Source: Pomacea canaliculata
Lineage: Eukaryota > Mollusca > Gastropoda > Architaenioglossa > Ampullariidae
NCBI RefSeq assembly: GCF_003073045.1
Contig: NC_037599.1
Location: 18,604,555 to 18,668,554 of the forward strand
Reading direction: 5' to 3'
Length of the DNA stretch: 64,000 nucleotides
Under the pieces are notes generated by a model. That model saw only the letters and a list, made by a program, of their open reading frames with translations, had not been told where the DNA came from and made no database searches. The translations under genes and the position numbers were made by a program. Below are positions 23,740-36,289 of the stretch, piece by piece (position 1 is the first letter of the stretch; the number at the start of each line of letters is the position of its first letter).

Positions 23740-26480
23740 TGTTGGTTTTATTTTCATGTTGTCTTGCTCAAACTTACCTAGACAAGGATTTTACTGAAGC
23801 CAAACACCTTGAGGCGCCATGTTGGTAGTTAAGTAAATAACCATTCTGTGATGAAATCTCTCTACTGGCAAGCTTTACTTTGATTCTAATGACTTTATCA
23901 CAGTAGGGATCTGACATATCAAAAAGACCAACCTTAAACACATTCGATCATGTTAATCATATTTTGGATCGCTGGACTACCAACACGCCCTCTGATGATC
24001 TCACGACCCTTTCAAAATACATCACCAAACCCTTTTATATATGGAAAATGCATTCCTAGCGTATACATGCAGTCGTGCGCTCACCGGAAATTAGTCTCTC
24101 GCGTGTCGTCACCCATTCAGAATCCAGACGAGTCCTTAGTTGATGAGCATATTTTCTTTCTTTGTGTCTGGGGACTACTGTCCCGTCTCACGAAGTCTTG
24201 ATGGGTATATAATACCTTTAACGGCCTGTCTGTTTCTGGTAAGCTATTTCACTTTTCTGTCGTTACCACCCCTAAAAAATGTTACGCTAAATTCTTTTTC
24301 GTGAAACTTAAAATAGCAGCATGGCGGTTTAATTTAAAAAAAACATTTATGACGTCAGACGGTGTCCCGGATGTAGCGAGCGATTTGGGCTTCCGACGGT
24401 CAGATTAATACGGACAGTCACTTCCTTCTGCGTTTCTGAGCCATTTACTCCGCCACCACCGTCCGCTCCCCGTCTCCTGTGTCCTCTGGATGTACATTCT
24501 CCAACCACCAATTCCCAAACGCAAATTATTGTGGAGCTGGGGGTAAATGACTGCGCACAAGCACGGAACTGCTCCATTGAGCGTTGACTGCGGATCCAAT
24601 TACACGTTCCAGTGCACGGCCAGTGTAACTGCGCATGGGGAGCAATTTAGCGTGTCTGGGAGGCCGTGGGCCCGCCACCCAGATAGCAGTAAAGACTAAT
24701 TGTGAGTTACTTCCAATGGCTGCACACGAAAATGGACAATCCCTGTGCCCTTACCTTCCAACTCCACGCAGAATAGCGGCTCATTAGAAACCCTAACTCT
24801 AAACCCAAGAGTAAAACATCCCATTTTTATCACATTTACTTAAAATATTTCGCACTTTATATGTCGTCTGGGGTGAAGCGATGAACCATTTGCAGATCAT
24901 TGCCCCCCGTGAACCATTAAGGTACACGACCATTACTTTTCTTTTTAAATCTTGGGAACTTCATTTTTATATTAGCCCTCCGAGCTATGCTGGAGATGTG
25001 ACTGCCATGCCCCCAATTTGCAGAAACCATCGCATTTATGTGTGTGTGTGTGTCTCTCTCTCTTTCTCTCGCTCTTAAAATCAATTTTCGTTGCCGGGGT
25101 TTTCTGACGAGAAGTATGTCATCTACCTACTACAGTACCACTTCCTATTTATAATCTATAGCATCTCATGTTGCGGAGGGTGTGTAATAACAGTGACAGT
25201 CTTCAACACCGGCTTCACGGGATTAAGTGCAGGAAAGGATAGAGACATTTGAGCTCCTTCCTGATACTTTGGAGTTTTCTTAACCAAGAGTATCAATCGA
25301 CTTGACAGAAGCCGTAATACCCACCCGCCTCCAACCACCACCTTAGAAAAAAAATAAATTTAACAAATCCAACACGAGAGAGGTGGGGGGGGGGACCTAA
25401 CAAGCTCAGTCGCCAAACTCGATCCCCCAAAACTGAACAAAAAACAATCATAAACACAAATATTACAAAATCCCACAAAATAAACCAACAAACACAAACA
25501 AAATCGAAACAGCAAAAATAACCGAACGAAAGAGGAGAAAACAGCAAGACAGGGCAAATGTTGTTTAACTCCGGCTAGTTAACCGTGTCTGGCTATCTCC
25601 TCCAGACACAGAGTTCACGCCGGTCGAGAAGCTGTATGACTGACATATAACACATTCGTTCGATGAAAACCCTGAGAGCTGAGGAGATGGACGATGGGTC
25701 CTGGAGATTGCATAGAGAACACGATTTGTAGCTAGTCAGGTTGCTCTGCTCCTGTACTTTTATTGTCTGCTGAAGGGAATCCCACAGGATGATATGTTCT
25801 GGGAAACATTTGTTCCTTTTTGCCTGTGTTACAGAAAATCTCTGCCAAAATTTTGTTTCGATTCATAGCATCCTTTATTGTGTTCACTGTAACAGCGTTG
25901 ATCGCCCTCCAAAACACATTGAAGGATAGTGTTCGATAATGTGTTGTGGCAGTTCACATGGTAAATGTCGACTATATATATAAATCCCAGATTCTCATTG
26001 GCTGCGGCCTTCACAACGTGTCCACGTACAACCCTGACGTCTGTCTTGCTGACCTCTTTCTGTGTATGGTGAGGTTTGTTGGCGAGAACAGAAGAGGGAC
26101 ATTCAGGAAAAAAGTATTTGGGATCATCGCTAATAAAATATAAACACATTTTAAATGTGCGTTTGTCTAATATAAACTCCTATAATATTTTTATTGGACA
26201 AACGGCTAATTTCACAGCGATTTTCACTGAACTCTTGGGTTTGCCTTTAAGAGCAAGTGAATGAGTAAAGAGCTTACAATACGTACCTGGGAGGTGATTC
26301 ATAACGACTTACAAAGAACTCGACGTGAGAAAAGAATAAACCTGAAAGCTGAGGTTTACAAAACTAACCGCTGTCATTAGCTTTTAACGAAAATGCCTGC
26401 TGACCTATTTCCGGGAGGAAAACATGCCTGGATGTCACATCATTTAAGTAAGTACTCAGATGATTGGGTGAGAGCTGTTA
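23740..26480. other. Intergenic stretch, nothing firm
   Basis: AT-rich with short GC-rich islands (about 24360-24660). An ORF at 25829-26149 (-) is open for 106 codons but I recognise nothing in it. A G-run lies near 25385. Confidence 0.4.
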
Positions 26481-26487
26481 ACTATAA

Positions 26488-26651
26488 GTAGTGACGGAGG
26501 AAGATGCTCTGCTTTTGAACGGGGGAGGGAGGGAAAGGAAGGGGCAAACTCCATGATGTCAATCAACGAGGTCCACATTCTTGCCTCCTCAGTATCTTTT
26601 TTGAGGGGGAGGTCCCTCCCCCTCCGTGTCCTCCTGGTTCCTACGTCACTG
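26488..26651. mobile_element. 164-bp MITE with 5-bp target duplications
   Basis: The left end TAGTGACGGAGGAA and the inverted right end CAGTGACGTAGGAA form terminal inverted repeats. The five bases on each side, ATAAG (26483-26487 and 26652-26656), are a perfect target-site duplication. It has no coding capacity, so it is non-autonomous. The ends match those of the 520-bp element at 52235, including the next bases GATGCTC on the left. A CAGTGRCG terminus with 5-bp duplications fits the hAT5-type group; that assignment is inference. Confidence 0.82.
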
Positions 26652-26656
26652 ATAAG

Positions 26657-28310
26657 GATCGATAAGTAGTTCACTTCAATGTCGTCAGGGTCATGGTCGA
26701 CAGAGAAACCACAGACTGCTATACGGATGGACGGAGGGAAGGACGAATGTGAACATCGACACTCAGAAAATAAAGCAGAAGCAGAGACTCAGACTGTGTC
26801 TTGTGGGGGCCGCGACACTTCGCGACACAATTTGATTTTCTTGATGTAAGAGTGAGGGAGCTGGGCATGGGAATTGGATAGGGAGTACTTGTAGGGAAGG
26901 GGGAATAGAATGTTTTTTTGGAAAAATTCAATTTGCCTTCCAGAAGATGGATATGCTCACTCGCACGCACGCTAAATCTCTCTCTCTCTCACACACACAC
27001 ACAGAGCCAAGATGGTACGCTAGCAAACAGGCAGAAAAAACACAGAAGAAGAAAGAGAGGGGCACAACAAGTGCAGGGAGATTCAGGTGCAAAGAAAGCA
27101 AAAAATTAAATTTAAGGATGTTCACATTATTCTTTTCGGCTTATTTTTTTTTTTATTTTTTTATTTACTCTACGAATCGGCCTGCACCGAAAGACCTTTC
27201 AACAGCTGTCAATACCAGCTAACAAGAAAGAAAGAAAGAGAGAGAAAAAAAAAGAAAGAAAGACGGAAGTGAATACCTGAATGGCACACGGAGTTGGGTA
27301 TGTGGATTAGTGAGAACATTTCCTAGTTGAGCCATGGCATAGGGGTATGGTTTTACCATCGTCTGAAGCCTGTGTGAAATCGCAATGAAACAATATTATA
27401 TAACCAAAAATCAATGTTGATACATTTGCATATTTTCAATCAATCCCTGCAACACATTGGCATAAAAATTGTTTTTCATCCTCAAAGAAACGCATCTTGT
27501 AATTATGTTTTGGGATTAAAGAGTGTTTCTCAATACAGCGATTAAAGTTTCGAGATTCTCTACACCAGTATTTCGCTAAACGCAAAACTTTTCAAAAGAC
27601 TTGGACTTACAAACAAAAAATACAAACGAACGAACGAACGAACGAACGAACGAACAAACAAACAAACAAACAAACAAACAAACAAACAAACAAACAAACA
27701 AACAAACATCTTTTAGGCTGGTGGAGGTCATTGCTACTTAGCTATTTACAGTTCGCAGATTCTCTAGTAACAGAAACATTTCTATATTTCTAGCCTCCCG
27801 GGTATGTGGGGTAGAACATGCACAGTAACATGTTTGAGACTGTTGTCTGTGTTGGCAAAGAGGTAGACAAACATGATAAAGAATTTGGCACGTGGTTTGT
27901 GTGGGAAAACTGAAATTCTGTTTACAAGGTTTGTGTTTACTAGAGGAAAGTCGGCAGCTAGCAAAACAACTCACAACAAGAAAGGTTCGGTCCGAGCTTC
28001 AGGCGAACCACCACGTTCGTCGACGACCTAAATCATGAATGTTTGTTGCCATGGTAACACTTTTCACCTCCTCCTGTCACCCTGCTTACAGTTTTATTTT
28101 TCTATTTTGACTCTGCGCCATGCATATGAACAACCATGAACTATTCTGTGTCCTGTAGAAGGCCAATTTTTTTTTTTTTTTATTGAGAACTGCAGGTATC
28201 CCCAGTCTGACCCAGACTTTGCTGACGCCTGTCTCTCTCGGGACCAAGCATCAATGTAGTTCTGGTCCAGTGGGTAGAAGTGGGTGGGTGCTATACCGGT
28301 GAGGTATGTC
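26657..28310. other. Intergenic, simple repeats
   Basis: CT/CA and GAAA-rich tracts (26980-27005, 27222-27265) and the compound microsatellite. A copy of a dispersed repeat segment lies near 27926-27966. No gene seen. Confidence 0.45.
27624..27708. repeat. (GAAC)n then (AAAC)n compound microsatellite
   Basis: About seven GAAC units pass abruptly into about fourteen AAAC units, a one-base drift of the unit. Confidence 0.95.
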
Positions 28311-28317
28311 TACTGTT

Positions 28318-28438
28318 AGATTGACAACGTTTGCGGCGAGGGCTCGGTGACCTTTGACCTGGCAGGAGGAAGCCTCCGGGCAAAGCTGCGTGCCATGGAT
28401 CTGACACAAACAATCATCTTCGGATGCAGGTGTTGCAG
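28318..28438 (+). CDS. Possible isolated exon, unknown product
   Basis: A GC-rich, codon-like island reads DNVCGEGSVTFDLAGG followed by SLRAKLRAMDLTQTII on +. It is bounded by an acceptor-like CTACTGTTAG (ending about 28319) and a poor donor-like CAG/GTTGCG (about 28438). No neighbouring exon or family was recognised. It stands out from the AT-rich surroundings only by composition. Confidence 0.2.
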
Positions 28439-28620
28439 GTTGCGATCACGTAAACAACAACCTGCAAATAACGTCTCCTAGCAAATGGCAGTAGGAAACA
28501 AGGTCTGGCAAATAAAAATAATGTCCTGAAAATTATGAATGTTATGGAGGATTTTTTTCCTGTTGATCCAGAATGTTTGCAATCCTTTTTTTTTTTCCTT
28601 CAGGAAACTGGGTTCACGAA

Positions 28621-28644
28621 TTTTTTTTTTTTTTTTTTTTTTTT
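28621..28644. repeat. Poly(T) tract
   Basis: 24 consecutive T, preceded closely by shorter T runs; possibly the tail of an old minus-strand retroposon, though no body is recognised. Confidence 0.85.
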
Positions 28645-28649
28645 GCGAT

Positions 28650-30540
28650 TTTCTCTCCTTCCCATTAATGGGTCAAGTGGTATCGAAATTGCATATCCCT
28701 GCCAGGATGTAAATAGCTCGCAAAATTCATGAGATTGCCAGCAAAGGTCGCTTAATGGCGTGGAATATTATATATTCATTTTTCAGATTTCTGCCTGTCA
28801 GGAAAAGATTTCGTCCTGCAGTTTTAATGTTTTGAACTCCTCCATTTTCCTAGAATTGGACTCAAACAAATCACATTCCCTCGATATCTAGGCTTTCCCA
28901 CAAACCCCTTGGCTCTTTTGACTTAGTTGTTGCTTAAGAAACTTTATTGACAAAAAGATTACACTCACTTTCTGTTTGTTGCAGACTCCCTCGACCGGAT
29001 GCACTTGCCAGACCCACTCGCAATAATCCACTTGCAAGAATTTGCATCCTTGTGGAATTTCATCCGCGCAACATCTCCCTTCTCTACGTCGCTGCCGCTG
29101 AGATTAATAACGGAAAACACACAAAAAAAGACTGTTGGCTTTCGTTGCTGTCAAGACAGCGTGGCCGTTCATTGGTTCAGTCGTGTTCACTTGCTAACAT
29201 GGCTTGCTGCACGCAGTCGGTGTTGGAGGAGAGACGTTGCTGCAGTTGTAGTGTCAATCACAGGTAACGGCTCTGACGTAGCAGCAGCTCGCACGGCGGT
29301 ACGGAGGGTTGCGGCAGTTCTACGGGGTCGGCAACCTCTTGGCTGGATCACGACGATCAGCTGCATGCGAGAGATGCTAGGTGTCTGCCAGTATTCTCCC
29401 ACAACTTTAACAAAACGCTCGCCATTTTTTTTCTCTCTCCCTCTATTGCATACTGCGCGTGCAGTGGATGGGAGGGAGGGAATGAGTTCAGTCCTCACAC
29501 CGCGGTGTGGCTGAGCTTTTGCCAGCTCTAACCGTTGGTAAGAAAAGCTGTTGAGTGAGTAACGCTCGCCAGACAAATTGCAAATCGGAAGTTAATGTCC
29601 CTGGGCGTCGATATCAGAAAATATGGAAACTCATTTATGCAGGCAAATTAAGGGATTTTGTAGGTATAGAAGGCAGATGAATGAGCATTGGTGACACTGA
29701 GAGAGAGAAAGATGGAGGGGGAGAGAGGACTTTGTAGAGGTCATTGAGGCTCAGCCAGAAGTGTGATAGATATCTGCTTCTGTCGATAATAGGAAAGACA
29801 TGACTTCACTTATCGACAAGCACTCAGGAGGGACGATCTGATCGGTCTCCCCCTGCCCCAGACAATTTCTCACCCTGATTTCAGAACTTTTTTTAGGTTC
29901 GGAGAGTGTCGGTTGAAAACGACAAGAATTTCTTGATAATTGTCTACCATGGAGGAGAAAAACTACATGCAATTCTGGGATATATGCAACTTTGAACAAA
30001 AGTGTTTGAGAACACATTTTGCTTCACTATGGATTCTTCCCTCTCAAGAATATTCTTGGAGCTCGCAGAATCCGATCAAAACAAAATGTCTGACGTGACA
30101 CTTCCTTGCTGGCCTTTATCGGCTATCAGAGATTGGTTGTCAATGAGCACCAGACTGACGTCACAACAAGCAGGGTGCCACTGTCTCGCTATGCCATCAT
30201 CAGTCCACCATTTTTGTTACCTCCATCTTGGCTTCCTTCTCTGCGTCTGTAAGATCTGTGCAGATGGCTCCCACATTCTCCCACAGGTTCAAGTGTTCTG
30301 GTCGGATTGGGAATGGAGCTCTGGCTGCTTTTAATTAATCTTCTCGCTTTGTAAACGTCGGAACTGCAGAAACCTATTTTCCCTGCTAGAGATCGAAGTA
30401 CAAATACATTCTGTGTCTCTAAATAATGGAGCTGAAGAGACTTGATTTTTCATTTTTCAACACCACAGAATCGAACTCAGTGATTCTTTTGTCCTGTAAA
30501 AAGTGGCGATAATTGATTCTCTGCCAGAGTTACAGGTGCA
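28650..30540. other. Intergenic; ORFs judged uncertain
   Basis: Overlapping ORFs at 28999-29514 (+, 171 codons) and 29187-29576 (-, 129 codons) occupy one GC-richer island. Neither shows a recognisable domain, and they cannot both be real. The + one follows an acceptor-like TTTGTTGCAG at about 28984. I leave both uncalled. Confidence 0.3.
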
Positions 30541-30860
30541 TTCACAGTCCACAGAGGCCTATATCCTTAAAGGAGTACTAACAGTCGAGACACATTGCCT
30601 AGCTGACAATCTGGCGCCTGCCCTGACACAAACATATCATACGTAAACATCTAAAATTAATTGTCTATTTTGTAATGATGCAGATGAAGCAAAACTTCAT
30701 TTCTTGTTAGTCTGTCCATGATTTTTGACCTTACACTCAAAGAATTTTGTAGAAGTCTTTAATCTTTACAGGGCTAGTGGAGTAAAAATTTTATCCAGTA
30801 ACATGGCGAAGCTCGGTGCAAGACACTATTTGCCGAAATCTGGGTGAAGTTGATTTTAAA
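30540..30860 (+). mobile_element. LINE fragment (ORF2 C-terminal zinc-knuckle region)
   Basis: In one frame the stretch from 30656 reads CLFCNDADEAKLHFLLVCP, the Cys-Cys-His-Cys signature (CxxC...HFLxxCP) that closes ORF2 of many non-LTR retrotransposons. It is followed by a Leu/Lys-rich tail. The fragment is short and 5'-truncated, carries an internal stop and no reverse transcriptase domain, and is inactive. The clade is not assignable from this much. Confidence 0.6.
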
Positions 30861-33800
30861 GTTCACTTATTTAGCAGCCGAACTACGAATCATATAGTTA
30901 ACACTGCGTTCAGAGCTGTTTAATATCATTGTGTAAGTGATAACTATGCAAGACTGTATGTGAACTCTACCCCATCCAATACAGGCAGATGGCTGTAAAG
31001 TTATTCGTTTTCTCTAGAAATATTGGAATTAAAAACACCACGGGTACATATTGCAAATTTGAAAAACAATGCATTGAGATCAATGTCCAGTTCAAATTGT
31101 GTTCTAGCATACAATTTCATCATTATTATTTTTAATCAGAGGACATTTCCTGTTTTTGTTTTAAACTTCAGTACTTGTTTATCCTGAAAAGTCTTCACTA
31201 GTATCCTTATTCATAGGCTTTGCCATCTAAAATTCTCATGACTTGTGGTATCGAAAAGGATATTGCTATGATTGAAGACTTTGTTATCTTCTTTGATGTC
31301 TTTGCCTTATTTATAATTCCTATTTATTAAATGAGAGATATAATATTGAAACTGAAATCTTTTTGCGCTTGCAGATATTTTTTATTAATGAAGGAGCTCC
31401 CCCATTCAAAACAAAGAAACATAACTGCATTTCCCTAGCTAAACCATCTGAGTTGTCGCACGTTCTCAGTCGGAACACCTTCAAAAGGTTAATTAATAGA
31501 AGCATCTTTCTATTATCACAATCAAGCTGTTATAGGGTTTCCATGCAAGAAGAGGCTAAAGGCTGCTTTCAGTAGACCACTCTCGAAACTTGTACAACTG
31601 TAGACCAGGCTTTTCGATCAAAGCAACGCTTATTTAAAAAAAATAATCATTTTTTTTCTGGAGAACGACAGCTTAGGCTTTGGTGGATATATATTATTAA
31701 AGGAAAATTCTGATGGCTGAAGCTTTTTTTAAGCATTAAAATGTAAACCTGGGCTCAGGTGAGGCAGGGTGTAAAAATACATCAAAAACAATTTTCAGGT
31801 TTTTGTAAACCTGGAGACAGGATTCTGGTGTCCTGAATCCCAGTTTTTAAACATGAGGCAACAATTCTGTCTTTTTCTGCCCAAAAGATGAGAGTTAAGT
31901 TAAGTGTGATTCTCTCGTAATTGCTGGTCTCCAAAAAAACTATTTCTCTCACCCTGTGACAACCCACGCTTTACCCATACCTATCCTTCTTAAAGCATGC
32001 TAAACCTTGATGACCTTTCACTGACCTCACGTGCAGTCAAACGTGTTGGAAAATGATGGACTCGTGGCGCCGCCAAAGTTTCTTTCTGCACTCTATCGAC
32101 CTCTGCGCATGCCCGGGGATGAGTATGAGTGAGAGGAAATGTCAAAATAAGTTTGTCAAATTGTCTCCAGACCTAGTGCTGGCTGCGTCTCTTTGGCTTT
32201 ATTAATTATTTTGCAGCAGGAAAGAAAGAGAAAAGGAGAAACACATGTAGGCCTGTGTTTAGGTAAACACTATTGTGCGATGCTCTTTAAGACATGATAA
32301 CATGATAGTGGCTAATGTATGTATTAAAGCAGGGTTACTCTAGACTTCCATCCTTGCATGTATAATACACATGGTATAAATACAAACATCATCAACCATT
32401 ACAATAATGCATATACACATTGGGACACAGAGAGAGAGAGAAGGGAGGGAGAGGAGGGAGAGAGAGAAGGGAGAGAGAGTTGTGACTTGAGCACTGCTTC
32501 CCTCTCTTCTCTCCAGTAATCTTCTGTTTCTTTGTTTTTCATTTCTGCAGTCACGCCCCTCACTTTCATCCGCCTACTTGCGAAGATTGATTCCCAAAGA
32601 AACCGAAATAAAGATTGTATTGCACTTTGGCAAATCACGTGAAAACCTAAATCAAAACTGGCACACGATCGTTAAAGATTTGCTTGCCTTCCATTGCCTT
32701 TTAACGGTTGATCGTTTTTCCGTTACACTCACGTCACAAAATGACCTCACAAGCAACATGGCGATGCTGCATGTCCAAGGTAAGATTTCAAAACAGACAT
32801 CAAATTTCACACGACTATAGTAGGTCTTTAACTACTGGAGCAACACACTGCGTGGCATCAGCGGTATGTGGATGGTGGTGCAGGAGGCAGGGTTCGGTGA
32901 TCGATCTGTCAGAGGCTCTCCGGAAGCCATAACAGTTACCAAGAAGTCGACAAAAAGAAGACAAAACTCTCCTGTGTAACGCGCCATCTTGAGATTAAAG
33001 TCAACGACTTCTTGTGAGCAACGCACAAGCGCCATCTTTATTTATACATACACGAAAAAAAAAACTTTCTTGAACATCATTCGCTCATTTATTTGTTAAT
33101 TTATTTATTTAATTGGTCCTTTTTTGTTTATTATTATTATCTTTTGAAAACTAAACGTCATCTCCTAACACAAATGTCATTAATCAATGTCGATTTGATC
33201 ATCGGCACAATGTCTTCCATATATATATATCACTTTCTTTATATCAACCTCGGTTTCTTATTAAAACTAGGTTCCATTTGCACTTTGATGCTGTAAGTAA
33301 CTTAAGCCCTTAACTAACTGCTATGTCTAGTTTAAAGACTTTGTATGTATAATATGTGTTTCATTATTTGTGTTTCACTTGGGTTAGTTTTTCTAAAGTA
33401 TATTATGTTTACTGTTAACTGACATACAGTGCTATACAAATCTAGTATATTTATTGAGTTGTATTGATATAACGACATCAGAACTAGTCTTATATCAAAT
33501 GTTTCGTGTTTCCCGAACACGCACGAAAAGAAATTAGCAATAAAAATAAGTATTTTTCGATTATGCATACAATCTAGCTGGATGAATTAAAATTGGTTGT
33601 TAAAAAATGTATTTTCCGATTAGGGTGTAATCTCGCTTTGCTGGACGTAAATTTTTATGTTTTTAGAAAAATTATTTTCAGTGCTGCTCTCGAATATATG
33701 TTAAATTATTCTGCTGGGGTGGCAGATAACTTCTCCTTAAAAGCGGCGGTACTCGTGTCTGTTTTCCTTATGGGAAAATTATTGCGTCCCTTTGTTGGAA

Positions 33801-34000
33801 AAAACTTTCTTTTTACTTCTCTCTCACACTTTCACACATACCAATAGGAAAACACACACACACGCACACACACAGACAGGCACACCCTGAAGGGTTAAGA
33901 AATGGATCAAATCCATTTCTGAGGAATCACCAAGAATCACAAGCATTGAAAGTACATCAGGACATGAATGAAAAGGTACTCTGATATGGTCTCCAATATA
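30861..34000. other. Intergenic, no firm gene
   Basis: AT-rich. Two YY1-like GCGCCATCTT motifs lie at about 32981-32990 and 33030-33039, near a minute ATG-led open stretch at 32758-32778 with a GTAAGA donor. This might be a promoter/first-exon remnant, but nothing more supports it. Confidence 0.35.
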
Positions 34001-34005
34001 CTTAA

Positions 34006-34131
34006 CCACCACCATCACCACGGCCACCGCCACCACGGCCACCACCACCACCACCACCACCACCACCACCACCACCACCACCACCACCACCACCACCACC
34101 ACCACCACCACCACCACCACCACCACCACCT
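34006..34131. repeat. (CAC)n microsatellite
   Basis: About 35-40 CAC units with a few CGG interruptions at the left end. It makes poly-His (+) or poly-Val (-) shadow ORFs that are not genes. Confidence 0.97.
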
Positions 34132-34180
34132 AATTAAACATAATTATAATTTACATTATCACATATTAATATAGTATTAT

Positions 34181-34245
34181 TATGACGATGATAATGATGG
34201 TGATGATGACGATGGTGATGATGACGATGACGATGACGATGACGA
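34181..34245. repeat. (GAT/GAC/GGT)n triplet repeat
   Basis: Imperfect ATGATGACGATGGTG-type triplet array directly downstream of the CAC array; low complexity. Confidence 0.85.
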
Positions 34246-35269
34246 AATCGATTCTCCATACCGTAAATGCTGCCCAAGCAGAAACACATCCGACATTGTG
34301 GGCTACGAAGACATCGATCACCAAGCTTGTCCTCTGGCCACTTGATCACAGACGAACGAAACCGGACGCTTGGCGGAACAAGTCCAGCTCCATGGCAAAC
34401 CTGACGCCGACGGTTGTAAAACATCCATCACTGTATGGCTCTCTCATCCACCACTCCCAATCTTTCTTTTTCTCTCTGGGGGACTGGGGATGAGGGTCGC
34501 ATATTTGCGGGTGGTGGTGGTTGACGACGGATTTCATCGTCGATGGAAATCAGGTCAGTCGCAGTCCTGCTGCACGCTCCTAGCTTATGTTTACAACGGA
34601 GCCGCGTAAATAAATATTTGATTTGGGTTGTTTTATTGTTTGTTTTTTTTTTGACTGTGTCGTCTGTCGTCCGATCCGGAAGGTCGATGAGATAACCTCA
34701 CGGCTCACGTGACTTATGACGACTGGAAACTTGGTGGACAGTTTCGTCCCGTCAGCAATAATTTTGTTGTGAAGATTATTATTATTCGCCTGCTTTTATA
34801 GTCCTCGACAATATCAGCTTTGTTTTGTACATAAATATTTATTTTCTTTGTTGACATAAAGGGCATAAAAAGCTAGGGGGAGGGATTGTTATTTGTTGTC
34901 CTTTGACAAGGCAGCCAAAGACAATCGTTTTTATTTATTATTTATTTTTATAATTTGTTCAAAGAATGCGACATTGTCTTGAGTGATTTGAGCGACACTC
35001 GTTCCTGACATCGCTATGTTACCATGGTCACAAGACCGGTTGCCATGTAGCTGTTATCATAAAAGCTTGCGATTATGCAAAATAGATCAAAGTTATCACA
35101 TGACCTTAAGGTCGTGTGGGGGTTGGTGGAAGGTGCTAGAGCCATCACTTATCTCGGAACCTACTTTTGTTAGAGCTGTGATCATTTCCCTTCCCTACCT
35201 GCCTTACTTTCTACAACTGTCTATGTAGTCAAGTACCAGCTCTAAACTCAAATCACCTGAAGGAAGTTC

Positions 35270-35345
35270 TTTGTGTCACACGGGTATCGAACCGGCTTGT
35301 GCACGCACCTTCCGGATTGGGCGCCATTGCTCTAACCCCTAGCCT
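35270..35345 (-). mobile_element. tRNA-derived SINE head
   Basis: On the minus strand an A-box-like GGTTAGAGCAATGGCGC (35337-35321) is followed by a near-perfect B box GGTTCGATACCC (35293-35282). The ends do not pair as an acceptor stem, so this is a SINE head or tRNA pseudogene, not a tRNA gene. The body past 35270 is not clearly delimited. Confidence 0.6.
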
Positions 35346-35642
35346 ACCTACCCCCGCCCCTCCCTGTAAAGTTGGGTACCCGGGTATCGACTGGACATCT
35401 GCCAACACGTCCCAAGAATATCGACCTCCTCACTGCAGTTACAGTTTCAGTAAACAAAGCGATAACCAGGATTTTCTTTTTGTCACCTGACGGGCAACTG
35501 GCCCAGCGAGTGACATGCACGGACTGGTGGATGGATGTCTGCTTCCTTCAATCACTTTTTTTTTTTTTAAAGTCCCAAGTGGGTCACGTGCTTGGAGCGA
35601 GGCCACAGGCACTTCCGTTTGTAATGTGCGCACGCAGAATAG

Positions 35643-35643
<1 letters not shown>

Positions 35644-35676
<33 letters not shown>
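35644..35676. repeat. (TG)n microsatellite
   Basis: About 16 perfect TG units. Confidence 0.95.
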
Positions 35677-35678
<2 letters not shown>

Positions 35679-36289
35679 GTAAATGTACAATTATAGTAAA
35701 CAACCTAAGTGAAAACATAATATGTTTGTACAGCTTCAATCCTACCAGGTGTCAACAGACTGATCAGGGTACAAACGGATGCGATTGGTCCTCAGAGCTG
35801 GAATTCGCGGGATCGTTTAACCTGAGATAGCAGTCCATTAAAAATGTCAGTTTGTGGTCAAACGTTTTCAACACCATCACCCGACAGCAGGAATTACATG
35901 AAGGTCTCAAGACTCTTCTTCATCGGACACACATGAACCAATTTTTGACCAAGTTTGGGAAAGTCTTGTACAGCCGTTATGTAAGTACTTTGCCAAGTTT
36001 AGTCTTATTTTCGTCCGTATTTTTCTGATTAAGAAAGAAAACAAACCTGTGATGGGATGTTGGTGGATGGTTCCAGCTCTTCAACTGGTCATTGGTTGCA
36101 TCTTTGACAACCGAACTGTATCTGTGCATTTCTGGTGTCTGTTTCTTCTCTCTGTCTTTTAACTCTTTCCATCGGGAAAATTCACTTAGGGAAAAAGTAT
36201 ATTGTGCTGAGTTATTCCGTGTAATTTAAAACAATCTGTACCCCACTAGATGTTAAAAGTCATGGACAAATCTTGGCTCGTTTATTCAA

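Noticed and set aside
25829-26149. 106-codon minus-strand ORF
   Set aside because: Long for chance but no family resemblance, splice context or codon bias was seen.
28999-29576. Opposed 171- and 129-codon ORFs
   Set aside because: Neither has a recognisable domain or supporting splice partner; they occupy the same GC-richer island and only one could be real at best.
33824-34174. Poly-Val and poly-His ORFs
   Set aside because: Direct translations of the CAC microsatellite.
35270-35345. True tRNA gene
   Set aside because: Internal boxes fit, but no pairing acceptor stem could be drawn; SINE head or pseudogene preferred.
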